Source: Sphingomonas colocasiae (GTDB lineage Bacteria > Pseudomonadota > Alphaproteobacteria > Sphingomonadales > Sphingomonadaceae). From it: DNA of 64,000 nucleotides. The stretch is from contig NZ_JAINVV010000001.1 of the NCBI RefSeq assembly GCF_019880585.1, positions 372,001 through 436,000 on the forward strand, in the 5' to 3' direction. A program made the position numbers and the translations under genes. Of the stretch, positions 58,008 through 64,000 are shown in pieces; within the stretch, counting starts at the first letter, position 1; every line of letters starts with the position of its first letter. The notes beneath the pieces were generated by a model. The model was not told where the DNA came from and ran no database searches. It saw nothing but the letters and a program-made list of their open reading frames with translations.

Positions 58008-58778
58008 CTATCGACCCAACCGGGTAGGTACAGGGTTGACGCCAATCGCTTGGATAAGCGTGACCTCGCCGCTCCAGACGGCGCGGAGCGCGAGCTGGAT
58101 GCGGTGTGCGACCTTGTAGGCTTTCAACGCCCGCCCCATCGTCTCGTTGACGCTGCCGGGAGTGATTCCGAGCAACTGAGCGATAACGCTGTCCGATTTG
58201 CCCTGCATTGCGAGAAGCACGATTTCCATCTGGCGCGCGGTCAGCTTGACCGGCTTGCGGTCGCTCCTCGGCAGGCAGATCCGATAAAGTTGTTCAAGGC
58301 TATGCGAGCCGATGATCTCGGCAACAAGGCGCCTTCGGTGACAGGGGATCGAAACGCCGGGCTTGGTCACGAAATTGACCGAACCATGGGCGAGACCGAG
58401 AAGGCAGCTCGGCACCGTGAAACCCTCACCGAGACCAAGACGGCGAGATGCTTCGATCGTCGCGCGTTCTTCGTCCGTCGGGTCCACAATCTCATCCCAG
58501 CGGAAACCGACGGTCGTGTCTTGGCTGGTCCTGAGGACCGGGCAACTCTGGAAAAGCTCCTGGCTGAGGAAGAACTCCTCCCAGCCTTCGGGATAATTAT
58601 TGCATTGGAGGAAACAGGGCGGTTCATCCGTTGCCGCAGCGAACACCGGTACGATCGAGACATTCGGAAAGCCGATATATCTCGCCGCGTCGGCGAGCAT
58701 CGCGAAAAGCGCGTCCACGGAGGCCGCGCTGCGCGATAGGTCGATGAAATTCTGAGCAAAGGCCAAGTCTGGCATCAA
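58008..58778 (-). CDS. LuxR family quorum-sensing regulator with altered ligand pocket
   Basis: The 256-residue regulator has an N-terminal autoinducer-binding domain and a C-terminal GerE-type HTH (LTARQMEIVLLAMQGKSDSVIAQLLGITPGSVNETMGRALKAYKV). Gapless alignment to the LuxR/TraR pocket motif gives W66 (W57 of TraR), F70 for Tyr61, C79 for Asp70, P80 (P71) and W94 (W85). The Asp that hydrogen-bonds the AHL amide is therefore missing. It may sense an unusual ligand or respond differently. It is upstream of luxI on the same strand. Confidence 0.9.
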   Translation of the reverse strand: MMPDLAFAQNFIDLSRSAASVDALFAMLADAARYIGFPNVSIVPVFAAATDEPPCFLQCNNYPEGWEEFFLSQELFQSCPVLRTSQDTTVGFRWDEIVDPTDEERATIEASRRLGLGEGFTVPSCLLGLAHGSVNFVTKPGVSIPCHRRRLVAEIIGSHSLEQLYRICLPRSDRKPVKLTARQMEIVLLAMQGKSDSVIAQLLGITPGSVNETMGRALKAYKVAHRIQLALRAVWSGEVTLIQAIGVNPVPTRLGR

Positions 58779-58973
58779 CCACCAACATTATTTCGATCTC
58801 TTCGCAACTGACGCCTCATGGCGCATGTCTACGCGCCCGAATTTGACGCCAATTTGGTTTTCATTGGAGTCGAGGCTTCAAGTGGCGCCGAAAGTATCAT
58901 TTGTAATCAGTTGGTTGAAGCGAGCCGCCCATCGCGGCGTTGACGAGACTCTTTGTTTCGCCATCATGACAGC

Positions 58974-59504
58974 ATGGGGAGTAGAGCAGAATCCGATGAC
59001 GACTCGCTCGAAGGCGTGTACCGCAGCAAGCGTAAGCTTGTGCGCGCGCTTGCCCGTAAAGGAGGCGAGGAAGACGCCGAGGATGTCGTCCAGGACGCCT
59101 TCCTGAAATCGATGGAAGCTGAACAAGCGCAGCCTCTGAAATCGGCGGCGGCGTTCGTCATGGCGGTCACCCGCAACACCGTTATAGACAGACTTCGCCG
59201 CCGGGCATTTCGCTCCACGATCATCTCGGACTCTTCCGATCTCGACGCCGTGGCGGTCGACGCTGCCCCCGATCCCGAGCGCTCGGTCATTGCGTCGGAC
59301 CGTTTGGCGCGCACCATGGCAATCATAGAACGTCTTCCGACGCGTCAGCGTGAAGTGCTTCATCTGCACCGCTTTGAAAGCCTGACCTATGCGCAGATTG
59401 CCAAGCGGCTTGGCATCAGCGCGCGGACGGCCGAGGGGCATCTCGCCGCCGCCCTCAATCGAATATCTGCCGAATTGGATCAAAATGATGCCGACGGCGA
59501 CTAG
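58974..59504 (+). CDS. ECF sigma factor (FecI-like)
   Basis: The 176-residue sigma-70-family protein has region 2 (EEDAEDVVQDAFLKSMEAEQ, AVTRNTVIDRLRRRAF) and region 4 (LPTRQREVLHLHRFESLTYAQIAKRLGISARTAEGHLAAALNRI). It is followed by fecR and a TonB receptor with an STN domain, so it is of the FecI type activated by an outer-membrane signal. ATG 58974 is used; a TTG at 58953 is possible. The 195-bp gap to the divergent luxR shows no motif I can name. Confidence 0.88.
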   Translation: MGSRAESDDDSLEGVYRSKRKLVRALARKGGEEDAEDVVQDAFLKSMEAEQAQPLKSAAAFVMAVTRNTVIDRLRRRAFRSTIISDSSDLDAVAVDAAPDPERSVIASDRLARTMAIIERLPTRQREVLHLHRFESLTYAQIAKRLGISARTAEGHLAAALNRISAELDQNDADGD

Positions 59505-59555
59505 GGGGAGAGCGGTGTTCAAGCGTCAATCGGGTTCAAGGAGTTTCTACGCATC

Positions 59556-60512
59556 ATGAAGTTCAGCGACGACATAAGGGAAGAAGCTGCGAATTGGTTC
59601 GCTGCCCTTCGTCGCGGCCCCATGACCGTTGAGGAACGCTCGGAATATGATGTGTGGCGCCAAAGCCCGGTCAATCAGGCGGCTTTGAACTCGATGCATG
59701 AGCTGTGGGGCGAGCTTGCCGGGCTCAATCCCGATGCCGTCAAGCCGCAGCATAGTCCCGTGGTCTCGCGCCGTTGGTTGCCGGTTGCCGCGAGCGTCGC
59801 CCTGATGGTTGGCGCGGGCGCTCTCTTTGTGAGCTGGCCGGGAGCGGAACAGGGTTCCAGCCAGATCGCGACGGCCATCGGTGAGCAGCGCACGGCGACT
59901 ATGCCTGATGGCAGCGTCATTACGGCCAATGTCGCGACGAAGCTCGCCTTTGCGGAAAAGCATAATGAGCGGACCGTCGACCTAGGCGAAGGCGAGGCTG
60001 TTTTCTTCGTCCGTAAGGACAAGTCACGGCCGTTCCTTGTGCGGACAGAGGATTATGAGGTGCGCGCCGTCGGTACGGCGTTCAACGTCCGAAATCGTGA
60101 CGGTCAACTCGATGTGGCGGTCATTGAAGGCGTCGTCGCGATCAAAGCTTTATCGGGTCCGCGTAGGGGGCAGGAGATAGCCCGGATTACTGCCGGCAAG
60201 CGGGTCTCGCTTGGCGACGCGACAGCGCTTCCACCGACGACAGCGGTTGTAGCCGCTGCCATTCCGTCCGAGGGCATCGCCGAATGGCGCACGCGCACGC
60301 TCGATTATGAAGATGCGCCGATCTCGCGCGTCGTTGAGGACCTCAACCTGTTCTTCCCGCGGCAAGTGAAGCTGGCTGATCCAAAGCTCGGCGATCAGCG
60401 CGTAACGATCAGGCTACAGGTGGAAGATCGCGAGCGCGCGCTGGGGACTCTGGCGGACATTTTGGGCCTCAAGATCACCAAAGGCCGCGATCAGGAAACC
60501 CTCTCTGAATGA
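59556..60512 (+). CDS. FecR-type anti-sigma/sigma regulator
   Basis: The 318-residue inner-membrane protein has a cytoplasmic N-terminal DUF4880-like part (EEAANWFAALRRGPMTVEERSEYDVWRQSP), one TM helix (WLPVAASVALMVGAGALFVSW) and a periplasmic FecR domain (TATMPDGSVITANVATKLAF, GEAVFFVRKDKSRPFLVRT, VRAVGTAFNVR). A C-terminal STN-like part (DAPISRVVEDLNLFFPRQVKL) follows. It passes the receptor signal to the ECF factor encoded just upstream. Confidence 0.9.
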   Translation: MKFSDDIREEAANWFAALRRGPMTVEERSEYDVWRQSPVNQAALNSMHELWGELAGLNPDAVKPQHSPVVSRRWLPVAASVALMVGAGALFVSWPGAEQGSSQIATAIGEQRTATMPDGSVITANVATKLAFAEKHNERTVDLGEGEAVFFVRKDKSRPFLVRTEDYEVRAVGTAFNVRNRDGQLDVAVIEGVVAIKALSGPRRGQEIARITAGKRVSLGDATALPPTTAVVAAAIPSEGIAEWRTRTLDYEDAPISRVVEDLNLFFPRQVKLADPKLGDQRVTIRLQVEDRERALGTLADILGLKITKGRDQETLSE

Positions 60513-60520
60513 GCCGATAC

Positions 60521-60558
60521 AAATTTCTTACAAAAATGTTTCGGGCGACCGCGTAGGG
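60521..60558 (+). promoter_or_regulatory. Possible ECF-dependent promoter before the TonB receptor
   Basis: In the 100-bp fecR-receptor gap, an A/T-rich stretch with AAAAATGTTTCGGG is followed about 10 bp later by GCGTAGGG. This resembles, from memory, elements before FecI-controlled receptors in sphingomonads. Spacing and match are uncertain. Confidence 0.35.
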
Positions 60559-60612
60559 CGCGCTAACCAATCGTCACTCCTACCAGACCACATAAAATTG
60601 GGGGGTAAGAGT

Positions 60613-63600
60613 ATGGGCAAAGTGAACTTTAAGGGTACGCGTTTCCGTCTCGCGGCTGCAATCAGCATCGCAGCCGTTGCCGTGGCAACCACAACGCCGG
60701 CTGCATATGCGCAAAACGCAACGCAGCGCTTCGATATTCCGGCGCAGCCGCTCAACAAGGCTCTTCTCCAGTTGGGGCGCCAAGCGCGAATCTCGATCGC
60801 TGCACCAAGCTCATTGACAAAGGGGCGTACAAGCAAGGCCGTGTCGGGGGACATGACCGCTCGTGAAGCTCTTGAACGTCTGCTTGCAGGGTCAGGGCTT
60901 GAATTCACATTTGTCTCCGCGAACGCCGCGCGGGTAACCCAGGCGGGAAACGCACCCGCTCCGGCCCGCGCATCCGCTGACGCGTCGGTCGGTACTTCCG
61001 TTTCGGCGCCGATTGGGACGGTAGTCGATGCGCGGACAGGGGCGGCGCTCAAAGGCGCGCTAGTCGAACTTGTTGAAACGGGCGAGAAGGCTTCAACTGG
61101 CGATCTCGGCGATTTTCGCTTCCCGGGGAGAAACGGCAGTTACAACATCCGGATTTCCTACCTTGGTTATCCGCCGTACGAGCAGTTTGTCGACTTGAGG
61201 AGCGGACGGGCGACCGTCGGAATTTTGCTGTCCGACGGTAGCGCGGCGGGCGAGATCGTCGTCACCGCTTACAAGGCAGGTCGCGCGCAGGCGCTCAATC
61301 AAGAGCGCACCGCCGAAAACACCTCGACCATCATCTCTGACGATCTGACCGGAAAGTTCGACGGCATTTCCATTTCGGATGCACTTCGTCGTGCGCCGGG
61401 GATCGCCTTCGTACCTACAGACTTCAATGGAACCGGTACCGGGGACAATGTCATCGTCCGCGGCCTAGGTCCCGACCTCAATACCGTTACGCTGAATGGA
61501 CAGAGATTGCCGGCGAGCACCAACGGTAATCGAGCGCCTGCTCTCAATAATATACTGGCTGACTCTGTATCGAAAATTACGATCAACAAGACCTTGCTGC
61601 CCAGCCAAGATGGATCCGGTACGGGTGGCCTCGTGGAAATCGAGACCAAGGGGCCGCTTGATCGGCCCGACCGCTATTTCAGTGCCACCGTTGAAAAGGG
61701 CTTCGCCGCGAGAGACTTTCTCGATGATACGGGGATTTCAGGAACTGCGTCGTGGCGCTTTGGCGCCTCGAAGAACTTTGGCCTGAGCCTCAGCGCGCAG
61801 TATCGCAAGCGCAATATCGAACAGATCAGCCTGATCGCCAATAACCTCTATGGCGCCTATCTGCCCGAAGGCGTGGCGGGAACTTTCGCCCTTGATCCCC
61901 GGACGAGGTTTCCCTTCGAAGCCGGTGTCGACGAACGCTACCAGGCAAGCTTCGGTGCATTGAACAGTGCGAACGCATTCGAAAATTTGAACATTGGTGC
62001 TGGCATGCAGTGGAAAATTGGAACCCACACCAACCTTCGCCTAGATTATCAATATAATGAAGCAAAGCAGGATGTTAGTAGCTCGCTTCTGAGTTTCGAC
62101 GATTTCAACGGATACACTAGCATTCCCTTGGATTCGTTGAACGGACAGACCCGTTCTGCGCTGGTCTGGGAGAATTTTTTTCCGATTTTGGGCACGCTTC
62201 CAGCAAGCCTGTTCCAACGATACAATTTTAATGAATCGAAGGACGTATCACACGTCGTTACATTCAACGGAGATACCAGCCTAGGTCTGTGGGATTTCGG
62301 CTATCAGGCGTCTTATGCGAAGGGTAAGCGGCGCTTTTTTCAAGGAGGCTTCACGCTGTCTCCCGGAGGGTTGGTCGCGTTTGACCGGATTCACCTTTCA
62401 GACGAATTGCTGGGCAATACCGTTAATGGCCGAGTTATTTCGGCCTTTTTGCCCACTAGTGGATCGCGCGTTCAACTACCCTCATTTAGCTCGGCGGGCT
62501 TTGACCGTTTGAACGATCCTGCCCTTTTCAACTTCACCGGCGGTCAAAAATCGACCAGCGACGACACCAACAAAAGATTTACTCTCCGCCTTGATACCAC
62601 GAGAAACTTCGAAACCGGTTTTCTCAAATATATCAAGGCCGGAGCTTTCTATGAGCAGTCGCGAACCGAAGCAAACCCGCCCTATGACAGCTTCAGCTAT
62701 TTTGCGTTTCCGGGGATTCCTCCCGCAAATTTGGGACTGTCGTTTGAAGATGTGGCGCTATCGCGCATCGGTGCCGCCGGGACGCTCCGGATGCTGAACG
62801 CAAAGCAGGCGAGAAGTTTCGCGCGTGATCTCTTTTCCGGGAATGTTCCGGGTGTGTCCGCGGCCGAAAGTCTGTCGAGCCCATTCGACTTCGATGATTT
62901 TACGGAAGAGCGGGATATGGCCGCCTATGTTCAAGCGGCCCTACAATTCGGCAAGCTTGAGATCGTGGGCGGGGTCAGATTCGAAAGGGTGAAGACCAAC
63001 TCCTTCACATTGTTCGCGCCGCAGATAATCTCGGCAGATGGCTTCCTTGACGAAGATTTCGCCGCGAACAACTCCGATCTGGTAAATTTCCGGGGACGTC
63101 ACGATACGTTTTTGCCGCGCGTGATGATCAATTATCGACCAAAGGAAAATCTGGTCATACGCCTCGGATATTATAACGCGATTGCCCGGCCTTCGCTCTC
63201 CAGCATCAGCCAGAATTGGCAGGTATTTCTCGATCTTCAGCCTTTTTACGGTCCACAGTTCGACCAGCCGATGCTTTCGCTCATCTCCGGCAATCCCGAT
63301 CTCAAATCGGCGACGACGCACAGTTTCGACCTCTCGGTCGAATTATATTCGGACGATATTGGGGTCATCAAGGCTGGCGCTTTCTACAAGCCCACTAAAA
63401 ACTCGATCATGAATATCCGTTCGCTGCTGGTCGAGGGAATTCCGGACGACGCTCCAATTCCTGATGATCCTCGCTTCGATACCCCGAATCTCTATCTGAT
63501 ATCCGAGCGACCGGTAAATTCTCCCGACCTGACGACGCTGTGGGGGCTGGAATTCTCGATCGAGCGTCAATTCAAGTTCTTGCCTGGCTTGCTCTCGGGC

Positions 63601-64000
63601 CTCGGCGTGTACGCCAATTATACCTACACCAACGGCTCGATGAACGACAGCTATGTCTATGGCGGCGTACCGGAGGGCTTCGTCACCGCCAAAGTGCCCT
63701 ATCTTCAGCAGCCGCCTCACTCAGGCACGTTTGCTTTGACCTATTCGAAGGGGCCAGTGAACGGCTCGCTGGCATACACCTATCAGGCTGGCATGTATTC
63801 CGGATATCCGGCGTTCGGATTTACGCAGCAAGGTCGCGCGAAGTTCGATACGCTGGATCTTCGGCTGAGCTACGACGGCAAGCTCTTCGGCAGCGAATAT
63901 CGCATCTTTTTCGAAGGTTCGAACCTGCTGAAAGGGCCGACGGATGTGACACAGTCGTCGGGTGACAAGGCACTGTCCACCGGCGACATATACCCCACGA
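60613..64000 (+). CDS. TonB-dependent transducer receptor with STN domain, 3' truncated by window edge
   Basis: The open frame has 1129 codons and runs off the window. It shows a signal peptide (ending TTTPAAYAQ), an STN/secretin domain (FDIPAQPLNKALLQLGRQAR, SGDMTAREALERLLAGSGL), a carboxypeptidase-regulatory-like beta domain (GTVVDARTGAALKGALVEL), a TonB box region (EIVVTAYK), and the plug (VIVRGLGPDLNTVTLNGQRLP, QDGSGTGGLVEIETKGP). A large barrel of the Xanthomonas/Caulobacter TonB receptor type follows. The STN domain is expected to contact FecR, so the receptor is both a transporter and a sensor. The substrate may be a glycan or siderophore; it is unresolved. Confidence 0.9.
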   Translation, partial: MGKVNFKGTRFRLAAAISIAAVAVATTTPAAYAQNATQRFDIPAQPLNKALLQLGRQARISIAAPSSLTKGRTSKAVSGDMTAREALERLLAGSGLEFTFVSANAARVTQAGNAPAPARASADASVGTSVSAPIGTVVDARTGAALKGALVELVETGEKASTGDLGDFRFPGRNGSYNIRISYLGYPPYEQFVDLRSGRATVGILLSDGSAAGEIVVTAYKAGRAQALNQERTAENTSTIISDDLTGKFDGISISDALRRAPGIAFVPTDFNGTGTGDNVIVRGLGPDLNTVTLNGQRLPASTNGNRAPALNNILADSVSKITINKTLLPSQDGSGTGGLVEIETKGPLDRPDRYFSATVEKGFAARDFLDDTGISGTASWRFGASKNFGLSLSAQYRKRNIEQISLIANNLYGAYLPEGVAGTFALDPRTRFPFEAGVDERYQASFGALNSANAFENLNIGAGMQWKIGTHTNLRLDYQYNEAKQDVSSSLLSFDDFNGYTSIPLDSLNGQTRSALVWENFFPILGTLPASLFQRYNFNESKDVSHVVTFNGDTSLGLWDFGYQASYAKGKRRFFQGGFTLSPGGLVAFDRIHLSDELLGNTVNGRVISAFLPTSGSRVQLPSFSSAGFDRLNDPALFNFTGGQKSTSDDTNKRFTLRLDTTRNFETGFLKYIKAGAFYEQSRTEANPPYDSFSYFAFPGIPPANLGLSFEDVALSRIGAAGTLRMLNAKQARSFARDLFSGNVPGVSAAESLSSPFDFDDFTEERDMAAYVQAALQFGKLEIVGGVRFERVKTNSFTLFAPQIISADGFLDEDFAANNSDLVNFRGRHDTFLPRVMINYRPKENLVIRLGYYNAIARPSLSSISQNWQVFLDLQPFYGPQFDQPMLSLISGNPDLKSATTHSFDLSVELYSDDIGVIKAGAFYKPTKNSIMNIRSLLVEGIPDDAPIPDDPRFDTPNLYLISERPVNSPDLTTLWGLEFSIERQFKFLPGLLSGLGVYANYTYTNGSMNDSYVYGGVPEGFVTAKVPYLQQPPHSGTFALTYSKGPVNGSLAYTYQAGMYSGYPAFGFTQQGRAKFDTLDLRLSYDGKLFGSEYRIFFEGSNLLKGPTDVTQSSGDKALSTGDIYPT

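Noticed and set aside
57962-58026. lux box upstream of luxI
   Set aside because: ACCCAACCGGGT at the luxR end is a weak, short dyad and does not resemble a 20-bp lux box.
1-64000. CRISPR array or cas genes
   Set aside because: No regularly spaced direct repeats of suitable length were seen; the repeats present are palindromic pairs, short tandem units or attachment sites.

Overview
The window looks like a chromosomal segment of a sphingomonad (Alphaproteobacteria, Sphingomonadales). The inference rests on high GC, the linked run xseB-ispA-coaD-cyclophilin-queA, large TonB-dependent receptors (one behind a FecI/FecR pair), a LuxR-LuxI-PhyH group, and dispersed palindromic repeats between genes. 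No 16S rRNA gene or complete tRNA is present, so genus is not resolved.

Layout. 1-7790 is core sequence: the end of an acyl-CoA ligase, a DUF1330 gene, xseB, ispA, coaD, a periplasmic cyclophilin, queA, an EF-hand protein, a PARG-like hydrolase, a GNAT enzyme and a MarR regulator. 7791-37383 is a catabolic region. Its left half has three amidohydrolase-superfamily genes, a LysR regulator, a CaiB/BaiF CoA-transferase, a DUF35 plus thiolase-like pair, an ADP-forming acyl-CoA synthetase, an MFS transporter, a TonB receptor and an SDR. Its right half is a long minus-strand run (34846 down to 22391) plus two plus-strand genes. This half contains recognisable counterparts of the actinobacterial steroid C/D-ring (HIP) pathway: IpdA, IpdB, IpdC, EchA20, FadA6 and FadD3. 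With them are two paired acyl-CoA dehydrogenases, SDRs and a MaoC hydratase. The host therefore probably degrades a steroid or similar fused-ring compound; ring A/B genes are not in the window. astA follows at 37550-38581.

38717-51607 is a genomic island bounded by 50-bp direct repeats that are the 3' part of a tRNA-Lys(CUU) gene. It encodes a tyrosine integrase, an unrecognised gene, a small HTH protein, an unclassified reverse transcriptase, an XRE regulator with its own operator array facing a secreted protein, a serine recombinase, a conserved C-x-x-C protein, and a type I restriction-modification operon ending in a YgjP-like metallopeptidase. A 16-bp palindrome, TTGCAACnnGTTGCAA, recurs in this island at the RT start, after the RT, at the recombinase start, upstream of hsdM, and once (imperfect) inside hsdR.

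From 51608 a second element begins with its own integrase directly beside the right-hand tRNA repeat, so two elements appear to be stacked in one tRNA site. It carries a TacA/TacT-type toxin-antitoxin pair, small HTH proteins, a VirB1-like transglycosylase and a TraF-like peptidase. Its right end is not visible. The window closes with PhyH-LuxI-LuxR on the minus strand and an ECF sigma-FecR-TonB receptor group on the plus strand; the last receptor runs off the end.
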